Part shown: one piece after another, positions 8,180-16,858 of the stretch
Position numbering within the stretch: the stretch's first letter is position 1
How the letters are laid out: each line of letters opens with the position of its first letter
From: Candidatus Methanomethylophilaceae archaeon
Lineage (GTDB): Archaea; Thermoplasmatota; Thermoplasmata; Methanomassiliicoccales; Methanomethylophilaceae
Length of the DNA stretch: 64,000 bases
Assembly (NCBI GenBank): GCA_944322255.1
Contig: CALUOK010000012.1
Span: forward strand, 1 to 64,000
Direction: 5' to 3'
The notes under the pieces: generated by a model
What the model saw: only the letters and a program-made list of their open reading frames with translations
Told to the model about the DNA's origin: nothing
Databases searched by the model: none
Program-made: the position numbers and the translations under genes

Positions 8180-9313
8180 TCAGGCTCCGAGTTTCGCGGT
8201 GAAGTCCTTCATGATCCCGGGGATGTCGATGCTCTGGGGGCACACCTCCGCGCACTTCCCGCAACCGATGCAGGACGAGGGCTGCCTGTCCTGCGGGACG
8301 GCGGCCAGCGCCATCGGGGCGATGAACCCGCCGCCGGTGAACACGTGCTCGTTGTAGAGCTCGATCATGCGCGGTATGTCTATGCCCTTGGGGCAGTGGC
8401 TGAGGCAGTACTTGCAGGCGGTGCAGGGGGCGGCCTTGGCGTCGACCATGCTTCTGCCCAGTGCGAGGAGGTTCTCCACCTCCTTGCCCTCCAGAGGTCT
8501 GTCCTGCTCGCAGATCGCGATGTTCTGGCTCATCTGCTCCAGGTTGGATGCGCCCGAGAGGATGACGGTGACCTCGGGGATGGACTGCAGGAACCTGAAC
8601 GCCCATGCGACGGGGGTCTCGTCGGGCCTCATGCCCTTCAGGACCTCCGTTTCGGCATCGGAGAGGTTGGCCAGGCGCCCGCCGCGCACCGGCTCCATGA
8701 CCCAGCAGGGGATGCCCATGCTCCTCAGGAGCTCGACCTTGGCCTTCGCGTCCTGGAACCCCCAGTCGACGTAGTTGAGCTGGACCTGGCAGAACTCCAT
8801 GTCCTTCCCGTAGGCGTCGAGGAAGCGCTTCATGACGTCGTAGCTCCCATGGACGGAGAATCCCAGGTGGGTGATCCTGCCGTTCCTCTTCTGCTCCATC
8901 AGGTAGTCGTGGATGCCGTACTTCGGGTCGAGGTAGGCGTCGATGTTCAGTTCGCAGACGTTGTGGAACAGGTAGAAGTCGAAATGGTCCACGCCGCATT
9001 TCCTGAGCTGCTCCTCGAAGATCTCCTCCACCTTGTCCATGTTGGACAGGTCGTATCCGGGGAACTTGTCCGCCAGGTAGTACTCCTCACGGGGATGGCG
9101 CGACAGGGCCTTGCCGATCACGGTCTCGGAGTTCCCTCCGTGGTAGCCCCATGCGGTGTCGAAGTAGTTCACGCCGTGTTCGATGGCGTAGTCCACCATC
9201 TCGAAGGTCGCGGCCTCGTCGATCCTGGAGTCGTCGCCGTCCACCACCGGGAGGCGCATCGCGCCCATGCCGTACAGCGAGAGTTCCTTTCCTCTGAAGT
9301 CCTTGTAGATCAT
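8180..9313 (-). CDS. Aldo/keto reductase with C-terminal 2x[4Fe-4S] ferredoxin domain
   Basis: Residues 1-270 form an aldo/keto reductase barrel: GMGAMRLP, the catalytic-type tyrosine in NYFDTAWGYH, LADKFP and HLGFSVHG. The C-terminal ~100 residues add two cysteine clusters, CTACKYCLSHCPKG and CIGCGKCAEVCPQS, typical of 4Fe-4S binding. Such fusions are widespread in anaerobes and probably couple ferredoxin-type electrons to carbonyl reduction; the substrate is unknown. Its promoter region faces folD. Confidence 0.9.
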   Translation of the reverse strand: MIYKDFRGKELSLYGMGAMRLPVVDGDDSRIDEAATFEMVDYAIEHGVNYFDTAWGYHGGNSETVIGKALSRHPREEYYLADKFPGYDLSNMDKVEEIFEEQLRKCGVDHFDFYLFHNVCELNIDAYLDPKYGIHDYLMEQKRNGRITHLGFSVHGSYDVMKRFLDAYGKDMEFCQVQLNYVDWGFQDAKAKVELLRSMGIPCWVMEPVRGGRLANLSDAETEVLKGMRPDETPVAWAFRFLQSIPEVTVILSGASNLEQMSQNIAICEQDRPLEGKEVENLLALGRSMVDAKAAPCTACKYCLSHCPKGIDIPRMIELYNEHVFTGGGFIAPMALAAVPQDRQPSSCIGCGKCAEVCPQSIDIPGIMKDFTAKLGA

Positions 9314-9355
9314 AGTAGTGAGCCTCTTGTCGATAGGCGTCGGATGACACTCAAC

Positions 9356-9372
9356 ATAGATAAATTATTGGA
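9356..9372 (-). promoter_or_regulatory. TATA-like promoter for the aldo/keto reductase
   Basis: On the minus strand CCAATAATTTATC gives an expected transcription start near 9340, about 27 bases before the ATG at 9313. A copy of the GTCTGGCACA motif lies about 25 bases further upstream. Confidence 0.45.
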
Positions 9373-9395
9373 GTTAACTCAAAGACAAGGTACAA

Positions 9396-9408
9396 TGTGC
9401 CAGACATG
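9396..9408. promoter_or_regulatory. Intergenic motif GTCTGGCACA, copy 1
   Basis: The plus strand reads ATGTGCCAGACAT, a near-palindrome (ATGT-GCCAG-ACAT). The same 10-mer occurs in three other intergenic regions of this window (25967, 37882, 56620). Possible transcription-factor site; function unknown. Confidence 0.4.
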
Positions 9409-9423
9409 CAGCACTTGCCGTAT

Positions 9424-9453
9424 GACAACGGGAAAACGGCCAGACAACGGGAA
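9424..9453 (+). repeat. Direct repeat GACAACGGGAA upstream of folD
   Basis: Two identical 11-mers at 9424-9434 and 9443-9453, start-to-start distance 19 bases (about two helical turns), 55-80 bases upstream of the folD TATA box. Possible activator or repressor site. Confidence 0.35.
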
Positions 9454-9506
9454 CGGTTCCTCTGGCACGCGCACGTTTCGTCCTCGCGGGCGCGACTGGG
9501 CGCGGG

Positions 9507-9517
9507 TATAATATATA
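9507..9517 (+). promoter_or_regulatory. TATA box of the folD operon
   Basis: TATAATATATA in an otherwise GC-rich region, 31-41 bases before the folD ATG; transcription would begin about 10-15 bases before the start codon. Confidence 0.6.
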
Positions 9518-9547
9518 CTGGACCCATTGAGCGCCCGGTGCTTAGAA

Positions 9548-10429
9548 ATGACTGCGAAGCTCATCCTCGGGAAGGAGGTCTCTGAGGAGATCTACGGGGA
9601 GCTCAGACAGAGAATCGAGGCCTTGAAGGCCAGGGGCGTCACGCCCGGACTGGCGGTCGTGCTCGTGGGGGAGGATCCCGCGTCGCAGGTGTACGTCAGG
9701 AAGAAGGGCGAGATGTGCGAGGAGCTGGGGATGAAGTCCCTGACAGTCCTCATGCCTGAGGAGACCACCCAGGAGGAGCTTCTCTCCAAGGTGGCGGAGC
9801 TGAACGCCGACCCGTCCATACACGGTTTCCTGGTGCAGCTGCCGCTTCCCGACCACATAGACGAGGAGGCCGTCATCAACGCGATCGACCCTTCCAAGGA
9901 CGTGGACTGCTTCCACCCCTCCAACGTCGGCAGGATGCTCATCGGCAACCCCGACTTCCTTCCGGCGACGCCCGCCGGGGTCCAGCAGATGCTGGTCAGG
10001 TCCGGCGTCGATACCGCGGGGAAGCATGTGGTGGTCGTCGGAAGAAGTAACATCGTCGGCAAGCCCATGGCGGCCATGATGGTCCAGAAGGGCGCCGGCG
10101 CGGACTCCACCGTGACAATCGTCCATTCCAGGACCCCGAACCTGGCCGAGATGACCAGGTCCGCGGACATCCTGATCGTGGCGATCGGCAAGCCGCGCTT
10201 CGTCACCGCCGACATGGTGAAGGACGGCGCCGTGGTCATAGATGTGGGCACCAACAGGGTCGCCGACCCGACCCATCCCAAGGGGAGCAGGCTGGTCGGC
10301 GACGTCGATTTCGAAGCGGTCAAAGAGAAGGCGTCCTACATAACACCCGTTCCGGGCGGCGTCGGACCGATGACCATATGCATGCTGATGGCCAACGCCG
10401 TCAGGGCCGCCGAGAGGGTGGTAGAGTGA
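9548..10429 (+). CDS. folD: Methylenetetrahydrofolate dehydrogenase/methenyltetrahydrofolate cyclohydrolase
   Basis: Bifunctional enzyme interconverting methylene-, methenyl- and formyl-tetrahydrofolate for biosynthesis. Visible: the cyclohydrolase lysine region in [32 protein letters not shown], the Rossmann motif [13 protein letters not shown] and [10 protein letters not shown]. Length (293) is normal. Having FolD rather than relying only on tetrahydromethanopterin enzymes fits Methanomassiliicoccales, which lack the full methyl branch. First gene of a run (folD-kptA-marker 11-uppS-radical SAM) with overlapping or very close genes. Confidence 0.95.
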   Translation: MTAKLILGKEVSEEIYGELRQRIEALKARGVTPGLAVVLVGEDPASQVYVRKKGEMCEELGMKSLTVLMPEETTQEELLSKVAELNADPSIHGFLVQLPLPDHIDEEAVINAIDPSKDVDCFHPSNVGRMLIGNPDFLPATPAGVQQMLVRSGVDTAGKHVVVVGRSNIVGKPMAAMMVQKGAGADSTVTIVHSRTPNLAEMTRSADILIVAIGKPRFVTADMVKDGAVVIDVGTNRVADPTHPKGSRLVGDVDFEAVKEKASYITPVPGGVGPMTICMLMANAVRAAERVVE

Positions 10430-11085
10430 TAAGGGAATGCGAGGAACACGGCTATTTCAGGAGCGAGAGGTGCCCCTACTGCGGGGACGAGGGCAAGTTC
10501 ATAATGTCCGATTTCGAGGTCGAGAAGATCGGAAGGACCCTCGCGGCCATCCTCAGGCACGGCAAGTTCGGTCTGGAGATGGACTCCCAGGGCAACGTGT
10601 CCCTGAAGGAGGTCATGGCCAAGATCCGCGAGCGCAACCCCCGCATGAACTGGCTCAGGGCCAGGCACATCGAGGCCCTGGTGGAGACCGACCCCAAGGG
10701 GAGGTACGTGGTCTCCAACGGCAAGATCCGCGCCACCTACGGGCACACCATCCCGCTGGACATCAGGCTCGACTGCGAGAACATCCCCGACGAGCTCTTC
10801 TACCCGGCCACCCCCGAGGAGGCGGAGCTCATCCTGGAGTCCGGCATCTTCCCGTCTGACCGCGCCATGGTCCACCTGTCCCTGACGTACAGGGACGCAC
10901 TGAGGGCCGGTTCCGTCCGCACGGAGGACCCCGTGATCCTCGTGATCGACACCGGGGTCTGCATGGAGCTCGGCTCCGACATCGGCAGGGCGGCCAAGAC
11001 GGTGTACCTCTGCAGGAGCGTCCCCGCTGACGCCATCGATATAGCCGATCCCGAGGACTGGGACACGGAAGAGGAGGACGAGTGA
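10426..11085 (+). CDS. kptA: RNA 2'-phosphotransferase with N-terminal zinc ribbon
   Basis: Tpt1/KptA transfers an internal 2'-phosphate from RNA to NAD+, giving ADP-ribose 1'',2''-cyclic phosphate. Core motifs: [15 protein letters not shown] near residue 40, [19 protein letters not shown] and [10 protein letters not shown]. Residues 5-19 (C5, H8, C16, C19) form a small zinc ribbon seen in many euryarchaeal homologues. GTG start at 10426 overlaps the folD stop (GTGA) and has GAGG about nine bases upstream. The acidic tail [10 protein letters not shown] is normal for the family. Confidence 0.9.
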   Translation: MIRECEEHGYFRSERCPYCGDEGKFIMSDFEVEKIGRTLAAILRHGKFGLEMDSQGNVSLKEVMAKIRERNPRMNWLRARHIEALVETDPKGRYVVSNGKIRATYGHTIPLDIRLDCENIPDELFYPATPEEAELILESGIFPSDRAMVHLSLTYRDALRAGSVRTEDPVILVIDTGVCMELGSDIGRAAKTVYLCRSVPADAIDIADPEDWDTEEEDE

Positions 11086-11086
11086 C

Positions 11087-12037
11087 ATGGTACAGGTTCT
11101 CAGGCCGGACGAGGTCCAGGCCAAATACGGCCCCATGTTCTGCCGCGGGTTCTACACGCTCGTGGACGAGGAGCACGGCAGGGCCCAGATCATAGAGAAG
11201 TGCGTCGCCAAGGGTCCCGGCGAGTGGGACATCGTCAACAGGCGCCGCACCAATGGCGTGATCGAGGACATCCGCATGGAGTCCAACATGCTCGTCATGG
11301 ACACGATCATCGGCGAGAGGGAGCTGAACTTCGGCCCCGTCGCCACCGAGATGGGCGGACAGGGGCTCAAGGCCCTGAAGGTCGAGGGAGACGAGGTCCG
11401 CACCACCTGGTACGGGATCGCCGGCGCGTCCGTAGGCATCGGCGCATGCATCCCGCAGTGCCCCGACGTCATACGCACGGAGTACCCGGACGACTTCCAG
11501 ATGGGCGGGGCCCACAGGGCCCACGTCGACATAATCACGCCCAAGCTGGTCCGCGTCATCATCGGCATAGACGACACCGACACCAAGGAGAAGGGGGCGT
11601 CCTGGGTCGCGTCCCTGAAGCTGGGCACCCAGTGCCCCATCGGGCACTTCATCGAGCACAAGATCATCCAGCTCAACCCGAAGGTCCCCAACAAGACCAC
11701 CAACTGCTGCTCCACCGCGGTGTCCTTCGCGGTGAGGGAGGACGAGATCCCGGCGCTGATCGAGTTCGCCGTCGACTTCATCAGGAAGGAGTCCTACTCC
11801 GAGGACGCCGTCATCACGGTCTACCAGGGCCTAAAGGTGCCGGAGCCCCTCAGGGACTTCGGATGGAGCTGCAAGTCCGTCCTCTACACCCTGGACGACG
11901 CCGTCCGCGTGGCCGAGGAGAACGGCGTCCAGATCATCAGCGTCACGGGAATGAAGGGAGTCATAGGCGCCGTCGCCGCCATCGGCTGCTTCGACCTCGG
12001 CGAGAGGTCCGCCGGAATCCCCGAGGACTTCGAGTGA
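11087..12037 (+). CDS. Methanogenesis marker protein 11-like (TiaS-related)
   Basis: The central VIIGIDDTDTKEKGASW is the IDDTD motif shared by TiaS (agmatinyl-cytidine synthetase) and methanogenesis marker protein 11. The 316-residue length, without the OB-fold and zinc ribbon of full TiaS, and the run of conserved cysteines (CIPQCP, TNCCST) point to marker 11, a family nearly restricted to methanogens and of unknown function. It starts one base after kptA. I am sure of the IDDTD fold and moderately sure of the marker-11 assignment. Confidence 0.7.
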   Translation: MVQVLRPDEVQAKYGPMFCRGFYTLVDEEHGRAQIIEKCVAKGPGEWDIVNRRRTNGVIEDIRMESNMLVMDTIIGERELNFGPVATEMGGQGLKALKVEGDEVRTTWYGIAGASVGIGACIPQCPDVIRTEYPDDFQMGGAHRAHVDIITPKLVRVIIGIDDTDTKEKGASWVASLKLGTQCPIGHFIEHKIIQLNPKVPNKTTNCCSTAVSFAVREDEIPALIEFAVDFIRKESYSEDAVITVYQGLKVPEPLRDFGWSCKSVLYTLDDAVRVAEENGVQIISVTGMKGVIGAVAAIGCFDLGERSAGIPEDFE

Positions 12038-12041
12038 TCCC

Positions 12042-12821
12042 ATGGAAGTCCCCCGCCTGATCACCGACAGGGCCTACTCGACGTACGAGTCGATGATCGA
12101 GAAGGAGGTCGCCTCCGGCGAGATGCCGAAGCACATCGCCATAATCATGGACGGCAACCGCAGGTACGCGGAGGAGGTCCTGGGGGCGGAGCCCAAGGAG
12201 GGGCACAAGCTCGGACGCCAGAAGCTGGACGAGGTCCTGCACTGGTGCCTGGACCTGGACATACATATCCTCACCGTCTACGCCTTCTCCACCGAGAACT
12301 TCAGCCGCGGGGAGGATGAGGTCAGCTATCTGATGGAGCTCCTGGAGCAGTCCCTCTACGAGTTCGCCGACGACCCCGAGGTCCACAGCCACAGGGTCGC
12401 CATCAACGTGATCGGCGACGTCACCATGCTGCCGGAGGGGGTCGTGAAGGCGATGGAGTACGCCAGGGAGCGCACGTCCGAGTACAAGGACAACTGCCTG
12501 AACATGGCGATAGCCTACAGCGGCAGGCAGGACATAGCCAACGCGGTCCGCAGGATAGCCAAGGACGTGGTCGACGGGGTCATCGAGCCGGAAGACATCG
12601 ACGAGTCCCTGATCTCCAACTACATCTCCACCACCGGCCTGCCCGACCCGGACCTGGTGCTCCGCACGTCGGGCGAGGTCCGCATATCCAACTTCCTGCT
12701 CTGGCAGATGGCCTACTCCGAGCTGTACTTCGCGGACGTGTACTGGCCGGGCTTCAGGCACATCGATTTCCTCAGGGCGATAAGGACGTTCCAGCAGCGC
12801 AAGAGGCGCTTCGGCAAGTGA
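12042..12821 (+). CDS. uppS: cis-Prenyltransferase (polyprenyl diphosphate synthase)
   Basis: Makes the long cis-polyprenyl diphosphate that becomes the dolichol-type glycan carrier. Motifs: HIAIIMDGNRRYA with the catalytic aspartate, TVYAFSTENF, MAIAYSGRQDI, and the C-terminal DLVLRTSGEVRISNFLLWQ plus EXYFADVYWP-type ending. Length 259 is typical. It starts four bases after the marker-11-like gene. Confidence 0.95.
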   Translation: MEVPRLITDRAYSTYESMIEKEVASGEMPKHIAIIMDGNRRYAEEVLGAEPKEGHKLGRQKLDEVLHWCLDLDIHILTVYAFSTENFSRGEDEVSYLMELLEQSLYEFADDPEVHSHRVAINVIGDVTMLPEGVVKAMEYARERTSEYKDNCLNMAIAYSGRQDIANAVRRIAKDVVDGVIEPEDIDESLISNYISTTGLPDPDLVLRTSGEVRISNFLLWQMAYSELYFADVYWPGFRHIDFLRAIRTFQQRKRRFGK

Positions 12822-12825
12822 TCAC

Positions 12826-14547
12826 ATGAGGTCAGACATAATCTTCCTCCACGCACCCAGTGTATACGATTTCAGGAAGAAGCCCATCTTCTACGGGCCG
12901 GTCAGCGACGTCATACCGTCGTCCCCCGTCTTCGAGATGTACCCCGTGGGCTTCATGACCATTTCGTCCCATCTGGAGGCCGCAGGGTTCAGGACCCGCA
13001 TCGTGAACATCGCGGTGCAGATGCTCCAGAGCGAGAGGTTCGACGCGGAGGAGAGGATCCGCAAGCTGGACGCCGACGTCTTCGCCATCGACCTCCACTG
13101 GATGCCCCACGCTCACGGCGCCATAGAGCTGGCGAAGATCGTCAAGAAGCACCATCCGGACGCCAAGGTGGAGTTCGGCGGCCTCACGTCCTCCTACTTC
13201 TACGAGGAGCTGATCCAGCGTCCCGAGGTGGACCTGGTCATGAGGGGCGACACCACCGAGGTCCCGACGGTCATGATGATGGAGGCCCTCCAGAAGGGAG
13301 GGGACCTGTCGGCGGTGCCCAACCTAGTCTGGAAGGACTCAGAAGGGAAGGTGCACGACAACGGCCTCACGTACTCGCTGGAGAGCCTCGACGAGATCAA
13401 GTTCGACTACGGCACCATGATCAAGGGCGTCCTGAGGAACATGGATATCAAGGGGGCCCTGCCATGGTACGGCTGGGACAAGCTCCCGCTGACATCCGTG
13501 TTCACGGTCAGGGGCTGCAGCGTCAACTGCGCCGAGTGCGGAGGGTCCCACTTCGCCAACGGCCGTGTGGTCTGCAGGCGCAGACCCGCGTTCAGGAGCC
13601 CGGAGAAGCTGGCCGAGGACATAGACACCATACAGTCCTATCTCGACACGCCGGTGTTCATAGTCGGCGACCTGAGGCAGCAGGGCATGGACTACGCCGA
13701 CAGGTTCCTGAAGGAGTGCAGGGAGCGTCGCATCAGGAACCACGTGGTCATCGAGCTGTTCAACGGAGCCAACGACGAGTACTTCCAGAAGATCGACAGG
13801 TCCATGGAGGGGGGATGGTCCATCGAGTTCTCCCCCGACTCCCACGACGAGAAGGTCAGGCTGGCACTCGGCAAGGGCTACACCAACGAGGCCATCGAGA
13901 AGACGATCCCGGCGGCGTTCAGGAACGGATGCTTCCGCTTCGACCTGTTCTACATGAACGGCCTGCCCTTCCAGGACCGCGAGTCCGCCATGGACAGCGT
14001 CAGGGCCTCCAGGAAGCTCTGGGGCCTGGTGGGGAGGGACGACGGCCTGTTCATCTACAACGCCCCCTTCGCACCCTTCGTGGATCCGGGCAGCAGGGTC
14101 TTCGAGGAGCCCGAGAAGTGGGGGTACACCCTGAGGGCACGCACCCTTGAGGAGCACAGGCGCCTGCTGGACAACCCGTCGTGGAAGCACGTCCTGTCCT
14201 ACGAGACGAAGTGGATGACACGCGACGACGTGGCGGAGATATCCTACGACGCGGCAGTGGAGCTCGCCCGTTGCGAGCACGACGCCGGCCGCATAGACGA
14301 CGCCACGATGGACCAGCGCATAGAGAGGACGGAGTTCGCCCGCGACCTCATGCACAGGGTCGACGAGATAATGGCCATCCCCGACCCGGAGGAGAGGGAG
14401 GCCCGTCTCTGGGAGACCAAGGATGAGGGGACCCGCATGATGAACTCCACCGTCTGCAACAAGAAGGACCTGGACTGGGAGGCCGGGTCCATATGGTCCA
14501 ACGGCCCCCGCGTCGCGGTGGGTCTGCTGAAGTCGATGTTCAGGTGA
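12826..14547 (+). CDS. B12-binding-domain radical SAM protein
   Basis: The N-terminal ~190 residues resemble a cobalamin-binding domain (YPVGFMTISSHLEAAGF, DVFAIDLHW, VEFGGLTSSY). A radical SAM cluster follows at about 229-238: RGCSVNCAEC (CxxxCxxC). The C-terminal ~200 residues are family-specific. Cobalamin-dependent radical SAM enzymes usually methylate unreactive carbons or rearrange rings. The layout resembles the archaeal Ta0216 family of unknown function. It lies four bases after uppS, so it might act on a prenyl or lipid substrate, which is speculative. Confidence 0.8.
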   Translation: MRSDIIFLHAPSVYDFRKKPIFYGPVSDVIPSSPVFEMYPVGFMTISSHLEAAGFRTRIVNIAVQMLQSERFDAEERIRKLDADVFAIDLHWMPHAHGAIELAKIVKKHHPDAKVEFGGLTSSYFYEELIQRPEVDLVMRGDTTEVPTVMMMEALQKGGDLSAVPNLVWKDSEGKVHDNGLTYSLESLDEIKFDYGTMIKGVLRNMDIKGALPWYGWDKLPLTSVFTVRGCSVNCAECGGSHFANGRVVCRRRPAFRSPEKLAEDIDTIQSYLDTPVFIVGDLRQQGMDYADRFLKECRERRIRNHVVIELFNGANDEYFQKIDRSMEGGWSIEFSPDSHDEKVRLALGKGYTNEAIEKTIPAAFRNGCFRFDLFYMNGLPFQDRESAMDSVRASRKLWGLVGRDDGLFIYNAPFAPFVDPGSRVFEEPEKWGYTLRARTLEEHRRLLDNPSWKHVLSYETKWMTRDDVAEISYDAAVELARCEHDAGRIDDATMDQRIERTEFARDLMHRVDEIMAIPDPEEREARLWETKDEGTRMMNSTVCNKKDLDWEAGSIWSNGPRVAVGLLKSMFR

Positions 14548-14557
14548 GCGTCACCTG
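14541..14557. terminator. Perfect dyad holding both converging stop codons
   Basis: CAGGTGA-GCG-TCACCTG is a 7-bp perfect hairpin with a 3-base loop. The plus-strand TGA (14545-14547) and the minus-strand TGA of proC (14551-14553) both lie inside its arms. It probably serves as a bidirectional 3' end. Confidence 0.5.
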
Positions 14558-15348
14558 CTCATGTCGCGGGACCTCTCCACGGTGGCGTCCACCGCGGCGA
14601 TCATCGCCGAGCGGAGACCCAGGTCCTCTGCGGCGCGGACGCCCACGATGGTGGCGCCTCCAGGTGAGCAGACCTCGTCCCTGAGCACGTCCGGGTGCTT
14701 CCCGGTCTCCAGCACCATCTTGGCCGCACCGAGCATGGACTGCGCGGCCAGCCTTATCGAGTCCGCCCTGGAGAGGCCGTTCAGGACGCCTGCGTCGGAC
14801 ATGGCGTCGATAACCATGTAGAGGAAGGCAGGCGAGCTGCCGGCGATCCCGGTGATGGCGTCCATGTAGTCCTCCCTGACCTCCACGGCGAGTCCCACGG
14901 CCTCGAGGATCGAGGCCACGCGGGCCCTGTCGGAATCCGTCAGGGACTGGTCGCAGCAGTACCCCATGGCACCCTCGAGGACCATGCAGCAGTGGTTGGG
15001 CATGACCCTCACATTCTTGGTGTCTGGCACATATGAATTCATCTTGTCGAGGGTGAGTCCTGCGACGATGCTGATAAGCAGCTTCCCAGACAGGTCGAGC
15101 CCCTCGGCGAACACCTCCGGGACGTGCTTCGGCTTCACGGCGAGGACGACGATCCCCGCCTCCGAGCAAACGTCCTTCGCAGTCTCCAGGACGCGGATGC
15201 CCTGGGTCGAGGCGACCCTTTCCCTGGTCGCCGCGCTCGGGGCGCATGCCACTATGCCGTCCCTGTCGAAAACTCCCTTGGCGATGAGGCCCCCGATCAG
15301 GGCCTCCGCCATCTTCCCCGCACCGATGAAACCGATTTCAGCGGACAT
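14551..15348 (-). CDS. proC: Pyrroline-5-carboxylate reductase
   Basis: Last step of proline synthesis (NADPH-dependent). IGFIGAGKMAEALIGGL is the N-terminal Rossmann motif; VVLAVKPKHV, RVMPNHCCMV, GIAGSSPAF and the C-terminal VCSPGGATI are family hallmarks. ATG at 15348 is preferred over an upstream start at 15393 because the family begins directly with the Rossmann strand and a TATA-like CCTTATTAAGG (15369-15379) would make the transcript nearly leaderless. Single gene facing the radical SAM gene. Confidence 0.95.
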   Translation of the reverse strand: MSAEIGFIGAGKMAEALIGGLIAKGVFDRDGIVACAPSAATRERVASTQGIRVLETAKDVCSEAGIVVLAVKPKHVPEVFAEGLDLSGKLLISIVAGLTLDKMNSYVPDTKNVRVMPNHCCMVLEGAMGYCCDQSLTDSDRARVASILEAVGLAVEVREDYMDAITGIAGSSPAFLYMVIDAMSDAGVLNGLSRADSIRLAAQSMLGAAKMVLETGKHPDVLRDEVCSPGGATIVGVRAAEDLGLRSAMIAAVDATVERSRDMSR

Positions 15349-15409
15349 GCTTTCGGACAACCGATTCCGCCTTAATAAGGGCTGGGGAAGCATATCGCCA
15401 GTGCGCCTC

Positions 15410-15422
15410 TTCTATATATATG
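15410..15422 (+). promoter_or_regulatory. Promoter of the fpo operon
   Basis: TTCTATATATATG (15410-15422) is a strong archaeal TATA box, giving a start near 15442 and a leader of about 27 bases before the fpoA ATG; a second weaker element, CCTTTATG, lies at 15435-15442. This one promoter appears to serve twelve genes to 25895. Confidence 0.6.
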
Positions 15423-15468
15423 CGCGCTGTGGAACCTTTATGTACTAACAAATCATCGCCGAGATTCA

Positions 15469-15831
15469 ATGTCACTAATTGAGTACTACATGCCATTAGC
15501 GATAGTGAGCGTTATTGCGCTCGGATTCGCACCGCTGGCATGGTGGGCCTCAAGGTTGTTCAGACCCAAGAAACCCACTCAGTGGATGGAGTCCACGTAC
15601 GAGTGCGGTTCGGAGCCCATAGGAGAAGCTCAGGTGCAGTTCAGGTTCCAATACTACACTTTTGCACTGATTTTTGTTGTCTTTGACCTGGTTGCAACCT
15701 TCCTGATGATCTGGGCAGTGGCGTTCTCTGGTCTTTCCACCGACGCGCAGCTCATGATGATGGTCTTCTTCGGGATTCTGGTCCTTGGTGTCGTGTACGC
15801 CTTGAAAAAGGAGGATTACGTATGGATATGA
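15469..15831 (+). CDS. fpoA: F420H2 dehydrogenase-like subunit A (NuoA/ND3 family)
   Basis: Small membrane subunit of a complex I-like proton pump. Three hydrophobic segments are visible, with the conserved cytoplasmic loop STYECGSEPIGEA (the functionally important cysteine loop of ND3) and the paired FDLVATFL helix. Length 120 is normal. Its 3' end overlaps fpoB by ten bases. Confidence 0.95.
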   Translation: MSLIEYYMPLAIVSVIALGFAPLAWWASRLFRPKKPTQWMESTYECGSEPIGEAQVQFRFQYYTFALIFVVFDLVATFLMIWAVAFSGLSTDAQLMMMVFFGILVLGVVYALKKEDYVWI

Positions 15832-16385
15832 GCCTCTACCCCCATGCGGTTGCGATGAGTGCTGACGAGTTCATGTCATGGTCCGACGCCATGATCAACG
15901 ACCTCCTCAGCTCCGGAACCAAGAAGACAGTGGACGAGCTCACGGGACCGATCTGGACCTGGGCTATGAAGAACTCCATGCACCCCCTGCACTGGGGACT
16001 CGCATGCTGCGCTCTCGAGATGGCCGCGGCCTCCGCGCCCAGGTACGACGCTGAGCGTTACGGTATGATCTACCGTTCTTCCCCCAGACAGACCGACATC
16101 CTTCTGGTCAACGGCTGGATCTCCAAGAAGATCCGTCCCGACCTCAGGCGTCTCTACGAGCAGATCCCCAACCCCAAGTGGGTCGTGGCGATGGGCGAGT
16201 GCGCCATCTCCGGAGGACCCTGGTACGACTCCTACAACACCGTTCAGGGTCTCGACCAGATCGTCCCCGTGGATGTGTACATCCCCGGCTGCCCCGCACG
16301 CCCCGATGCTATGATCGACGGATTCATGCTCCTCCAGAAGAAGATTGAGAGCTACTTCAAGAGGGGAGCGTTCCTGGAGGACTGA
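15822..16385 (+). CDS. fpoB: F420H2 dehydrogenase-like subunit B (NuoB, terminal FeS cluster N2)
   Basis: Carries the last FeS cluster before the lipid-soluble acceptor. The N2 ligands are present: tandem cysteines in GLACCALEM (62-63), the cysteine in MGECAISGG and PGCPARPDA. The start at 15822 lies inside the end of fpoA and follows GGAGG with seven bases spacing. Confidence 0.97.
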   Translation: MDMSLYPHAVAMSADEFMSWSDAMINDLLSSGTKKTVDELTGPIWTWAMKNSMHPLHWGLACCALEMAAASAPRYDAERYGMIYRSSPRQTDILLVNGWISKKIRPDLRRLYEQIPNPKWVVAMGECAISGGPWYDSYNTVQGLDQIVPVDVYIPGCPARPDAMIDGFMLLQKKIESYFKRGAFLED

Positions 16386-16387
16386 GC

Positions 16388-16858
16388 ATGGACACAGAAG
16401 CCGTGTATCAGAGCCCCTCCGAGGAGGAGGTCAAGACCCTCCTCACCGAGAAGTTCCCCGAGGTCGAGGTCACCAAGACCGAGGCACGCAGGGTCTACGC
16501 CAAACTGCCCAGGGAGAAAGTCCTGGAGGTTTGCAAGTACATCCAGCACAACCTGACCTTCGAGCACTGCTCGACCGTCATCGGAGTGGACTACGTGGAC
16601 CACATGACCGTCGTGTACCACCTGTCCAACTACTACAACGGACTTATGATAGAGCTTTCCACAGACCTTCCCGCAGACGACCTCCACGTGGAGTCAGTGA
16701 CATGCGTCTGGGAGGGTGCCAACTGGCATGAGAGGGAGACCTACGAGCTCTTCGGAATCATCTTCGACAACCACCCCAAGCTGGAGAGGCTGCTGACCCC
16801 GAAGACCTACGAGTTCTACCCCTTCAGGAAATCCTACAAGCTCAGGGGGAGTGAGTGA
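16388..16858 (+). CDS. fpoC: F420H2 dehydrogenase-like subunit C (NuoC, 30 kDa)
   Basis: Peripheral-arm subunit. The family signature is seen as ANWHERETYELFGIIFDNHPKL-type text, with the tail LRGSE. Length 156 is typical of a separate (unfused) NuoC. GGAGG precedes the ATG by eight bases; the stop overlaps the alternative GTG start of fpoD. Confidence 0.95.
   Translation: MDTEAVYQSPSEEEVKTLLTEKFPEVEVTKTEARRVYAKLPREKVLEVCKYIQHNLTFEHCSTVIGVDYVDHMTVVYHLSNYYNGLMIELSTDLPADDLHVESVTCVWEGANWHERETYELFGIIFDNHPKLERLLTPKTYEFYPFRKSYKLRGSE

Noticed and set aside
15021-15032. Fifth copy of the GTCTGGCACA motif
   Set aside because: It lies inside proC (and a partial match near 57509 inside raSEA), so coding constraint explains it.
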